A stretch of 64,000 nt of DNA from Alphaproteobacteria bacterium. Lineage in GTDB: Bacteria; Pseudomonadota; Alphaproteobacteria; UBA7985; JAUIBT01. A program made the position numbers and the translations under genes. Positions 41,994 through 49,805 of this stretch are shown in pieces. Below the pieces are notes generated by a model. It searched no databases, was not told the origin of the DNA, and saw nothing but the letters and a program-made list of their open reading frames with translations. Location of the stretch: NCBI GenBank assembly GCA_030428255.1, contig JAUIBT010000014.1, positions 1 to 64,000 on the forward strand. The letters are read 5' to 3'. Position 1 is the stretch's first letter, and each line of letters begins with the position of its first letter.

Positions 41994-42449
41994 ATGGCTT
42001 CTACGGCGCAAGACGCCCCTTTGGCACCCATTCACACCAGCCGTTCGCTGCCGATTCTCTTGTTGCGCACGCGTGAAGCGGTGATGCGCCATTTTCGCCC
42101 TATGCTGGCTGAGCACGGCCTAACGGAGCAACAATGGCGGGTGCTACGCGTTCTGGACGAACAGGCGACCTTAGATGTCACCCAAGTCGCCGAGCTGTCT
42201 TGTTTGCTGCGTCCCAGCCTGACGCGCATCTCGCGAACCTTGCAGGAAGAAGGGCTGATCGAAGCCTTTCACGATCCCAAGGATCGCAGGCGGACTTTGC
42301 TGCGCATCTCGAACGCTGGGCGCGCGTTGGTGCAAAAACTTACGCCGCGCAGCCAGGCTATCTACAGCGAACTGGATGGCGTCATTGGCGAGGGTAAGGT
42401 GTCAGAGACGGTTGAGATGCTGGAAGCTGTTTTGAAAAAACTCAGCTAA
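41994..42449 (+). CDS. hpaR: HpaR-type MarR-family regulator
   Basis: A 151-residue MarR protein. Core LTEQQWRVLRVLDEQATLDV (about 42-61), wing DPKDRRRTLLRIS (about 90-102). It matches the homoprotocatechuate operon repressor HpaR, and is divergent from hpaFEDGH with a perfect palindrome between. It is expected to release DNA when aromatic substrate binds. The second missing element of the pathway is the aldolase HpaI, not seen in the window. Confidence 0.87.
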   Translation: MASTAQDAPLAPIHTSRSLPILLLRTREAVMRHFRPMLAEHGLTEQQWRVLRVLDEQATLDVTQVAELSCLLRPSLTRISRTLQEEGLIEAFHDPKDRRRTLLRISNAGRALVQKLTPRSQAIYSELDGVIGEGKVSETVEMLEAVLKKLS

Positions 42450-42563
42450 ATCATTCGATTATCGGCCTGCGGGGCATTGCGCAACGTGGAATCCCCTATC
42501 GCCAGTGGCTCTGATTTGGTCTAGCCTTACGCTGGAACTTGCAAACTATGGAAGGACGGCGTC

Positions 42564-43013
42564 ATGCAAAATCAGCGTTTATCTGGGCTTCTTGCCGGAG
42601 CGGTTGGGGCGGTTCTGTCCGCACTCAGCAGCACAGCAACAGCGCAATCGATCTCAGTGGCCTACGACGGCAGTTTTGATGACGCCACCTTTGGCGTGGA
42701 AAACGCCATCGTCGATAAGGGGCTGGTGATCGATTATGTGTCTCATGTCGGCGACATGCTCAATCGCACCGGGGCTGATTTGGGCAGCGATGTCGTGATC
42801 TTTGATTCCGCGCGCATCTACCTGTTTTGCTCGGCCGTCGTATCGCGCAAAGTCATGGAGGCCAACCCCGACAACGTGGCCTTCTGCCCCTACAGCGTCT
42901 ATGTGACCGACAAGAACGGTCTGGTCGAGATCGGCTATCAAGACTACCCGGACGGCCCCATGGATATGGTTGAGGAACTGTTGGGCGATATCGTCGAAGC
43001 GGCGATGGAATAG
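42564..43013 (+). CDS. Exported DUF302 protein
   Basis: A 149-residue protein with a signal peptide (LLAGAVGAVLSALSSTATA, about 9-27) and a DUF302 domain (FDDATFGVENAIVDKGLVID, then VVIFDSARIYLFCSAVVSRKV and FCPYSVYVTDKNG). The family's role is unknown; members are found in envelopes and near redox or sulfur genes. AAGGA precedes the ATG. A strong terminator follows at 43038. Confidence 0.82.
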   Translation: MQNQRLSGLLAGAVGAVLSALSSTATAQSISVAYDGSFDDATFGVENAIVDKGLVIDYVSHVGDMLNRTGADLGSDVVIFDSARIYLFCSAVVSRKVMEANPDNVAFCPYSVYVTDKNGLVEIGYQDYPDGPMDMVEELLGDIVEAAME

Positions 43014-43037
43014 CGCGGCCGCAAACCGACACCGAAC

Positions 43038-43071
43038 AACAGGGAGCCCCGCGGCTCCCTGTTTTGTTTTT
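43038..43071 (+). terminator. Rho-independent terminator after the DUF302 gene
   Basis: An 11-bp perfect stem AACAGGGAGCC/GGCTCCCTGTT with loop CCGC is followed by TTGTTTTT. The stem also lies downstream of the convergent bacterioferritin gene. Confidence 0.88.
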
Positions 43072-43115
43072 CGCTTGGGTTGCGCCTGTGAGCGCGCATT
43101 CGTGGCTGCTAGCCC

Positions 43116-43613
43116 CTAGGCGCCAGCGCTGCCGGTCGCGCCTGCATCGGCCAAGTGGTGGGCCATATAGAGCCCTTCGCCCATGCGCTCGATCAGTTTG
43201 AGCTGATTGTCGAGCCAATCCATGTGGCCTTCTTCATCCAGCACGATATCCTCGAACAGCTTCTTGCTGCCGATGTCGCGGTCTTCGTCGGCCTGCCGTG
43301 CTGCCTGGGTATAGAAATCAATCGCGTCTTTTTCATCGCGCAAATCCGCTTCGAACAGATCTTTCAGGTTTTCGGCGGGCGCAATGGCGGACGCCAAGCT
43401 CAGGCGAGGCGCGCCGCCCAAAAAGATCAGCCTTGCAATGAAGCTGTCAGCGTGGGTCATCTCCTCCTGCACCTCTTCGCGCATTTTTTCCGCCAATTTG
43501 TCCATCCCCCAATCAGCCAAAACGTGAGAATGAAGCTGGTATTGGTGCATAGCTCCCAGCTCCATCATGATAGCTTTTTGCAGGTTTTCCATAGTCTTAG
43601 TGGTATTGGTCAT
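43116..43613 (-). CDS. bfr: Bacterioferritin
   Basis: A 165-residue four-helix protein with ferroxidase residues (Glu near 18, EEMTHAD near 49-55, EDIVLDEEGHMDWL near 121-134). The Met of EEMTHAD is at the haem-binding position that distinguishes bacterioferritin from other ferritins. It stores iron as a 24-mer. Placed alone on the minus strand; the upstream 220 bp is AT-rich in part but no Irr or Fur box is clear. Confidence 0.9.
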   Translation of the reverse strand: MTNTTKTMENLQKAIMMELGAMHQYQLHSHVLADWGMDKLAEKMREEVQEEMTHADSFIARLIFLGGAPRLSLASAIAPAENLKDLFEADLRDEKDAIDFYTQAARQADEDRDIGSKKLFEDIVLDEEGHMDWLDNQLKLIERMGEGLYMAHHLADAGATGSAGA

Positions 43614-43782
43614 GGTGCGTCTTTCTGATTGGTGGGCGCGCGTACCAAGCGTGGCAAATAATGCGGGCTCAAAGATATAAATAAGATCTGTGTATGCCCC
43701 CTATGGCGCGCAATAGGGAGCGACACCCTGTCGGGATCGCTGTTTTCAGCCCAGCGGGCGGGCACGACTTGGGCTTGACCTT

Positions 43783-43822
43783 CGTTAAATAACTAGATAG
43801 GTAGTGATATAGTTATTTAACG
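43783..43822. promoter_or_regulatory. ArsR-type operator, perfect 13-bp inverted repeat
   Basis: CGTTAAATAACTA (43783-43795) and TAGTTATTTAACG (43810-43822) are exact complements with a 14-bp spacer. A TTGACC -35-like element at 43775 sits just in front, so a bound dimer would cover the promoter. It lies 13 bp before the ArsR gene start. Confidence 0.85.
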
Positions 43823-43835
43823 AGAAGGACCCGCT

Positions 43836-44282
43836 ATGGCACAGCTCAGCACCTCTGCCGCCTCGTTGGAGGTCGCCCAACCCAGCGTGCGCATTCGGTC
43901 AGATCATAACGGCGGCCACCAGCACAGCCACCACAAGGGCTGCGCCTGCCTGGACCCGGAACACGCCGCATTGGGCTTCGCCGCCCTCGGCTCGCCGGCG
44001 CGTCTGCAAGTGCTGGGCGTCTTGGTCAAGGCGGGGCCGCCCGGCCTCAGCGTTGGTCAAATCGAGCAGCGCAGCGGCATCAAAGGCTCGACCCTGGCGC
44101 ACCATCTGCGCGCGCTGGTCGGCGCTGGCCTGGCCGAACAGGTCAAACAAGGCCGCGCCGTCGTCACCCGTGCCGCCTATCACCCGCTTGAGGCCCTGGC
44201 AGACTACATCTTGCAAGAGTGCTGCGCGGACCTGCGCTCCATCGAGCTGGCGGCAAACCCCACCAAGGAGGCCGATGTGTGA
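43836..44282 (+). CDS. ArsR/SmtB-family metal(loid)-responsive repressor
   Basis: A 148-residue repressor. N-terminal His/Cys-rich segment GGHQHSHHKGCAC (about 27-39) is a likely metal or metalloid site. The helix-turn-helix is SVGQIEQRSGIKGSTLAHHL near 72-91. Cys pair EECC... in LQECCADL near 130 may add ligands. It is followed by a permease whose GTG overlaps its stop, and preceded by a perfect palindromic operator. The ligand (arsenic, or another metal) is not certain. Confidence 0.85.
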   Translation: MAQLSTSAASLEVAQPSVRIRSDHNGGHQHSHHKGCACLDPEHAALGFAALGSPARLQVLGVLVKAGPPGLSVGQIEQRSGIKGSTLAHHLRALVGAGLAEQVKQGRAVVTRAAYHPLEALADYILQECCADLRSIELAANPTKEADV

Positions 44283-45331
44283 GCAGTTCAACCCTCGCCA
44301 AGCGCTTGCCCGCGGTCAAGCCAGCCGCGCTGCTAAAATCGCCCTGGACCTACAGCCTGCTGTTCTTGTTGCTCGTCGCCTTGCTGGATCGGGCCAGCTT
44401 CGCCACGGTGCTTGGTATATCGGCCAAAGCGCTCAGCGGCACCATTCCTTACATCGTCCTGGCCGTGGCGCTGGTCTCCTACCTGAAAGCGGCCGGAGCC
44501 GAAGCTATGATCGCCAAAGCTTTCGAGGGGCGCGAAGTGCGCATGATCGTGCTGGCGGCCCTGTTCGGGGGCCTTGCGCCCTTCTGCTCCTGCGAGGTTA
44601 TTCCCTTTGTCGCTGGTATGCTGGCCATGGGCACGCCGCTGTCGGCCATCATGGCGTTCTGGCTGTCCTCGCCCCTGATCGATCCAGCGACTTTGCTCAT
44701 CACCGCCAGCGCCTTGGGTTGGCCATTTGCGATCACAAAGGCCGTGGTGGCGGTGGGCTTGGGGCTACTGGGCGGGTTTTCCGTCAAGGCGGTGGGTGCG
44801 CTGGGGCTGTTGAAAGATCCTTTGCGGCCGCAAACGCCGCGCTCTTGCTGCGGTTGCGGTCCTGATCCCTTCGGCGGTCGCCCGGTTTGGGCCGTCTGGC
44901 GCTTTGCGGAGCGTCGGCAGCGCTTCGCAGAAGAAGGGCGGATTAACGGCTTGTTCTTGCTGAAATGGCTGACCCTGGCTTATGTGCTTGAGGGCCTGAT
45001 GATCCACTACGTTCCAGCGGGCTTGATTGCCAATGTTGTTGGCGGCGAGGGCCTGGGCTCGACCGTGCTTGCGGCGTTGGTGGGCATGCCTGCCTACCTC
45101 AACTCCTACGTTGCACCGCCCTTGGTTGCCAGCTTGGTGCAGCAGGGCATGAGCCCTGGCGCGGGCATGGCCTTTATCGTGGCCGGCGCGGTGTCTTGTG
45201 TGCCCGCAATGGCTGCCGTTTGGTCGCTGGTCAAGCCGCCGATCTTTGCGGCCTACATCGGTTTGGGACTGCTGGGAGCCGTGCTGGCAGGGCTTGGCTT
45301 CCAAGCGAGCCTGACGCTGGGGCTGTTTTAG
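44279..45331 (+). CDS. ArsP-like permease (DUF318 family)
   Basis: A 350-residue membrane protein with eight to ten helices. Signature PFCSCEVIPFVAGML (about 101-115) and VGMPAYLNSYVAPPLV (about 262-277), typical of the SO_0444/ArsP permeases that export organoarsenicals or other metalloids. A central loop carries RSCCGCGPDP. GTG at 44279 overlaps the ArsR stop, with AAGGAGG 8 bases upstream. A strong terminator follows. Confidence 0.82.
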   Translation: MSSSTLAKRLPAVKPAALLKSPWTYSLLFLLLVALLDRASFATVLGISAKALSGTIPYIVLAVALVSYLKAAGAEAMIAKAFEGREVRMIVLAALFGGLAPFCSCEVIPFVAGMLAMGTPLSAIMAFWLSSPLIDPATLLITASALGWPFAITKAVVAVGLGLLGGFSVKAVGALGLLKDPLRPQTPRSCCGCGPDPFGGRPVWAVWRFAERRQRFAEEGRINGLFLLKWLTLAYVLEGLMIHYVPAGLIANVVGGEGLGSTVLAALVGMPAYLNSYVAPPLVASLVQQGMSPGAGMAFIVAGAVSCVPAMAAVWSLVKPPIFAAYIGLGLLGAVLAGLGFQASLTLGLF

Positions 45332-45353
45332 GCATTCAGGCAGGTCAAAGCGA

Positions 45354-45382
45354 AAACGGAGCCTTTGGGCTCCGTTTTTTTG
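45354..45382 (+). terminator. Rho-independent terminator after the permease
   Basis: The stem ACGGAGCC/GGCTCCGT with loop TTTG is followed by seven T residues. Confidence 0.9.
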
Positions 45383-45459
45383 TGGTGCGTTGCCGCGTTG
45401 CTTGGTGCGTCAGGCACGGCGACCACGTGGCGCACCCTTGGTCTAAACCGCCCTTGGCC

Positions 45460-46185
45460 TTAGGGCATCAGCTTGTAAGCCGGTGTTCGCAGCAGCGCAT
45501 CAAGCTCGGGCAAGTGCTTGGCGAGTTTTTGGGGCGTATTCAGCGACCATTCGTGGCCAATGTCTCTGAAGCGACCAGGCCCAGCCTGCTGATCGCGCAG
45601 GCTGGTGATCGCCCAGTAGGTAAACTCAGTGATCATGCAGGCGTAATCACAGGTCGGGTCGTCGTAGTCGAAGTAGCCTCTGGCCTTGGCCTTGTCATGC
45701 AGGTGGGCAATGGCGCTGCCGCGAACTTCGCCAAAAATCGAAGGGTAGGCCAGCGCGTAGCCAAATTGAGTGACCAAATGCAGCGATTCCTCAATCGTTG
45801 GGTCGAACCTGGTGCCGCGCTTGACCATCTCCCCCTCAAACACGACGGTCAGCGATTTGTTGCCGCTGGCTTCGACGAACTGATCAACCTGCCGCTCACG
45901 GCGGACAACGACAAAAGTCGCGCCCTGCTGGGCCAACACAGCGGCGACTTTTGCATTATCCGGCGTTCCGTCATCGTTGAAGTCCAGGTTCCGCTTTAGG
46001 ACCCCGGTTGCGTGGCCCAGCGCCGCCTTTGACACGCCCCGAGCCGCACAGACATTAAGGCCAAAGACGACAGCGGCAGAAAACGAGGGTGGGCAAGCCG
46101 CCAAGGCTGTGCTGCTTAAACCCAAGGCGAGGACGATGAAGCTATTTGCGAGCCAGCTTAGGCGAAGAGAGAGCGTAGGAAGCAC
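45460..46185 (-). CDS. Exported protein of unknown function (241 aa)
   Basis: A signal peptide (WLANSFIVLALGLSSTALA, about 11-29) leads into a mature protein with paired Cys (ACPPSF, NVCAARG, DPTCDYACMI). A calcium-loop-like DFNDDGTPDNAKV (about 68-80) is followed by a globular part with IGHEW near the end. No family is recognised. GTG at 46185 is the start. It converges on the ArsR/permease terminator. Confidence 0.6.
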   Translation of the reverse strand: MLPTLSLRLSWLANSFIVLALGLSSTALAACPPSFSAAVVFGLNVCAARGVSKAALGHATGVLKRNLDFNDDGTPDNAKVAAVLAQQGATFVVVRRERQVDQFVEASGNKSLTVVFEGEMVKRGTRFDPTIEESLHLVTQFGYALAYPSIFGEVRGSAIAHLHDKAKARGYFDYDDPTCDYACMITEFTYWAITSLRDQQAGPGRFRDIGHEWSLNTPQKLAKHLPELDALLRTPAYKLMP

Positions 46186-46669
46186 TGTAAAACCATAAAA
46201 GCGTTGGAATAGACTTCAAGCGATCACAAGGTCGATTAGCGCGACATAGAATGTTCGGCATGTGACGCGCACTCTGGTGAGTAGAGTACGTCAGCGGCGA
46301 GCAACGGCATGAGGCAATCAGGGGATAGCAACCATATATCCGCTTAGCAATCAGCTTTGCCCGTGTCATGCCGCTGCTTCGCAGAATCACCCTGACGCGG
46401 ATGATGGCGGGTTCACGCACTTCTGGTCGGCGGTTTTTTGGGGAGCAAAACCCCGCCCTTGCCACCAATCGGCCTACGTCAGGTGAAGTCTAGAGCAAAT
46501 GCCCTGGTGCGCCACTGCGGTATGCGCTGCCCCCTTCTTGCGTCGCCCCGCCCTGGGGAAGCAAACAGCGGAGGCATTGCGGTTTGACCAAGGCTGGCGA
46601 AGATTTGAGCCAAACCGGACGCAGAATGCCCCTTGTTGCGCTGCGCTGACTTGTGTAGATAGAGGGCGT
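46186..46669. other. Intergenic, no gene recognised
   Basis: About 480 bp before the tRNA. Open frames on the minus strand (46479-46835, 46490-46747) are antisense artefacts of the tRNA gene. No repeat or hairpin with a T run was found. Confidence 0.5.
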
Positions 46670-46746
46670 GGTCCCGTAGCTCAGCTGGATAGAGTGTTGC
46701 CCTCCGAAGGCAAAGGTCGCGCGTTCGAATCGCGCCGGGACCGCCA
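46670..46746 (+). tRNA. tRNA-Arg (anticodon CCG)
   Basis: A 77-base cloverleaf: acceptor GGTCCCG/CGGGACC, D-arm GCTC-AGCTGGATA-GAGT, anticodon stem TTGCC/GGCAA with loop CTCCGAA (anticodon CCG, reading CGG), T-arm GCGCG-TTCGAAT-CGCGC, discriminator G and encoded CCA (46744-46746). Such tRNA genes are common integration sites; a tyrosine integrase lies 11 kb downstream. Confidence 0.95.
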
Positions 46747-47191
46747 TCCTCCAGATTGACCTTTGTAAGCATTTGATGTTGAGCGGTTTTATTTTGGGCG
46801 CGGGCGAGACTGTTCGTCGGTATCGAGGTCTGCAATTCCAGAAAGCGCTCGTTTCATTCGCTCGGCAGATCGGGGGTAGAGAGATGCCCTGCCTCCTCGA
46901 AGCCAGCGGATCATTGCCTCAGGCGGTGCAATCGCAGCACCGGATTGGTCGCATGCGTTTTGGAACTGTCGCCTCAGCGCTGATTCGGGCCTTTGGAGAC
47001 GCCTTCGCAATCCTGATCCGACCATCTGGCTCGATTGGAAAGACGGCGTTGAGTGGCTCGGCGGCGATCAACTATGGATCAATAGAAACGCTTGCTATAT
47101 CGTCAGAGCGGGGCTATTTCCACCATAAGGTGCAATTGAACAGGCCGAGCTGCGAAGGCTGCTCAATGGCTTAGGCTTCAAGAGGGTGTGT
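46747..47191. other. Intergenic, no gene recognised
   Basis: Frames are open on both strands (46773-47174, 46789-47025), but none has a clear ribosome site, domain or known homologue. It may be the scar of an older insertion next to the tRNA. Confidence 0.4.
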
Positions 47192-49072
47192 GTGACAAAC
47201 GTATCGCTTCAATCGTTGCTGAAGAAAGCCGAGGCCGCCCTCAAATCAGGCGACGCCCGCACCGCGACTATGCATTACCAAGAGATTTTGCGACAATACC
47301 CGTCCAATCAGAGGGCACAAACGGCGCTGCTAAAGCTGTCCAAGCAGCCCCAGACTAAGGCCCAGGGCAGCTTGCCCGACCCTATCGCCAAGCGCATTAT
47401 GCAAGCGCTGTCGTCAGGATTGATAGCGGAAGCCGCTGACTTGGCGACGAAGGCTACCTTCGCGCATCCACAGGCATTCCAGGGTTGGTTGTTACGCGGT
47501 GTAACTTTGCAAGTTGCTGGGGATTTTGCACGGGCCGAGCGGGCCTTCGACAAGGCTGCTCGTTTGAACCCGCGCAGTGCCATTTCATATTATAATCGTG
47601 GTTTGATGCAACAGCATCTGCGAAAACTAGGTGAAGCTCAAACAAGTTACGAGCTTTGCTTGCGCTTGGACCCCAAGATGTTGGACGCGCTAAATAATTT
47701 GGGCGTCATCCTGCGCGATCGCGGGCAGCCCATGCAGGCGCGTGTACGCTGGCAACAGGTCTTAGATATTGACCCCGATCATGCCGATGCGCTGATAAAC
47801 TGGGGAAATACCTGCGTCGATGAGCGTGATATGGAGACGGGCATCGACTACTATCGCCGCGCTGTGGCGGCACAACCTGCACATAAGCTCGCATTGGCTA
47901 ACCTGTGCGAGGCCTATGAAAAGTCGAACTTATTAGAGGAACTTGATACTCTCCTGTTGTCTTTAGACGCTGAGCTCGTTGCCCAGACACCGGCGTTAGG
48001 CCTCCAACTGGCTAGCCTTTACTTTCGCCAAAAGGACTATGCTGCTTGCTGCAAGCAGCTCGAGGGCATAGACGCTGAACGTGAGTCGCTGGAGTTTGGT
48101 TCAAAGTACTATGAGCTGATGGGCAAAGCGCGGGAAAAGCTGAACGATTTTGGCTCGGCGTTTGAGGCATATCGAAAGCTTAACCTTGTGGTGGCAAGTA
48201 ACCATAAGTCCTATCTTGAAGGTGCTTCCAGCTATCTCAGACGGACACAGCAAAGGGCCAACGAAGATTGGACAGAGTTTGGGGATTGGGTCAAAGCAGA
48301 GGTGGAAAATTGCGAGGAAGCCCCCGTGTTCCTAGTCGGCTTCCCGCGGTCAGGCACAACCCTGCTCGACACCTTTTTGCGGGGGCATCCCGAAGTACAG
48401 GTGTTTGAAGAAGTCGACGCAGTAGCCCAAATGATGGGAGTGTTGCCCGACCACCGAACTCTAGGAGAGTTGCTGAGCACCGAAGAGAGCACCAAGCAGG
48501 CCATGCGATCAGCGTATCAGCGTGCGCTAGCGCAGCATAGTACTGTTGAAGGGCGACGGGTTTGGATTGATAAACTTCCGCTAAACATGGTCAATGTAGC
48601 TGAAATTCAAACCGCATTTCCCAGAGCTAAATATATTCTAGCACTGCGCCATCCGTTAGATTGTATACTTAGCTGCTACAAACAGAATTTTGTAATAAAT
48701 ACTGCGATGTACATCATGACTGATCTGGTCATGGCTGCAGAATTATATAGCAACAGCTTTGATGTTTTTACCAAGGCAATTGAGGCTAGTGGTGCTTCTT
48801 GCCTTAACATTCGGTACGAAGATTTATTAGTGAACCCGCAGAGCTCTTTGCAAGATGCTTTAACGTTTTTGGATCTGCCTTGGGATGAACGCGTCTTGGA
48901 GCACGAAAAAACCGCAAAGGGCAGGGGTAAAATCAATACTCCTAGCTATTCACAAGTAACGCAGCCCCTATATACTGAATCAGTATATCTCTGGCGCAAC
49001 TATGAGACAGAGCTGGCTGATGTCAAATCCCTTATCGAGCCTTGGGTCAAGCGATTTGGTTATACGCTCTAG
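47192..49072 (+). CDS. TPR-sulfotransferase fusion
   Basis: About 626 residues. The N-terminal half (about 10-300) carries tetratricopeptide repeats (for example ARAERAFDKAARLNPRSA, SYYNRGLMQQHLRKLGEAQT, ALNNLGVILRDRGQPMQARV). The C-terminal half is a sulfotransferase domain with the PAPS 5'-phosphosulfate loop VGFPRSGTTLLDT (about 381-393) and the 3'-phosphate region ALRHPLDCILSCYK near 490. Such proteins transfer sulfate to glycans or proteins. GTG at 47192 with GAGGG six bases upstream is preferred to an overlapping GTG at 47186. From about 48550 the DNA becomes AT-richer, a hint of mosaic origin. Confidence 0.82.
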   Translation: MTNVSLQSLLKKAEAALKSGDARTATMHYQEILRQYPSNQRAQTALLKLSKQPQTKAQGSLPDPIAKRIMQALSSGLIAEAADLATKATFAHPQAFQGWLLRGVTLQVAGDFARAERAFDKAARLNPRSAISYYNRGLMQQHLRKLGEAQTSYELCLRLDPKMLDALNNLGVILRDRGQPMQARVRWQQVLDIDPDHADALINWGNTCVDERDMETGIDYYRRAVAAQPAHKLALANLCEAYEKSNLLEELDTLLLSLDAELVAQTPALGLQLASLYFRQKDYAACCKQLEGIDAERESLEFGSKYYELMGKAREKLNDFGSAFEAYRKLNLVVASNHKSYLEGASSYLRRTQQRANEDWTEFGDWVKAEVENCEEAPVFLVGFPRSGTTLLDTFLRGHPEVQVFEEVDAVAQMMGVLPDHRTLGELLSTEESTKQAMRSAYQRALAQHSTVEGRRVWIDKLPLNMVNVAEIQTAFPRAKYILALRHPLDCILSCYKQNFVINTAMYIMTDLVMAAELYSNSFDVFTKAIEASGASCLNIRYEDLLVNPQSSLQDALTFLDLPWDERVLEHEKTAKGRGKINTPSYSQVTQPLYTESVYLWRNYETELADVKSLIEPWVKRFGYTL

Positions 49073-49805
49073 GGGTTGCGGACAAGTGACGGTGGCGGTC
49101 AAAAGATGGCCTTTGTTGTTGAGCGCGCTTGGCCGTCCCTGGGATTGGCCAGGCAAGGCACCCCAGGGTCGGCCTTGATATGACGTGCGCGTCATCGCCT
49201 GCGCTCTGTTGTTAGTTTGTCGATGGCGCATCGTGGTTTGCCAAGAAGTCTAACCACCCTGCCTTGCTTTTGTCGCTTTGGACATCACGCGCGACGAAAC
49301 CCGCTTGGCGCAAGGGCCAAGCCAGGCTGAAAGCCGGGGCGCCAGTGGCTGTGTGTCTCCGACCTCGTGCGGGTGCTTGATTGTCGCAAAGCCAGGCAGA
49401 TCCACTATGGAGGGCCGTGGTATTCAAGGTATTTGCCAGCTTCCTGAACAAGCGGGTTTTTGACTTCCCTTGCGTGTCTCCTCCACGCAAAGCGGGAAGA
49501 AATAATGGGCGAGAGAACCGACATCGGAACGAAAAGACGGCATCTGCGGCACTCGAGCATCTGGAAAGCCATTTTGGCTCAGCAGACTGCCAAACCAGAG
49601 CGTCGTCAAAGGCCCACCAGGGTCTAACGCCTGGCGCCTGCATCCTGGTCTGATGCAAGTCCGGTAGATGTCGCAACGTGGCAGGGGCGAGGCAGCCCGC
49701 GGCCAACTCATAAGAAACTTGCACGTCTTTGGGGGGCATGGTCTTTATGCAGCCTGAAGGTCAGTTGCTGGCAATCGGGCCGCAACAAGCAGAGGGAAGA
49801 AGCCA
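49073..49805. other. Intergenic region at the start of the accessory DNA, no gene recognised
   Basis: About 730 bp. Long frames on both strands (49212-49739 minus, 49381-49653 plus) have unlikely composition and no domain. A short palindrome ATGACG-TGCG-CGTCAT lies near 49180. The region probably holds the promoter of the following four-gene operon. Confidence 0.4.

Noticed and set aside
46479-46835. Minus-strand ORF reading GAIRTRDLCLRRATLYPAEL
   Set aside because: It is the antisense of the tRNA-Arg gene; this peptide is a well-known annotation artefact.
49212-49739. 175-codon minus-strand ORF before the methyltransferase
   Set aside because: No domain, no ribosome site, and low-complexity composition; treated as non-coding.
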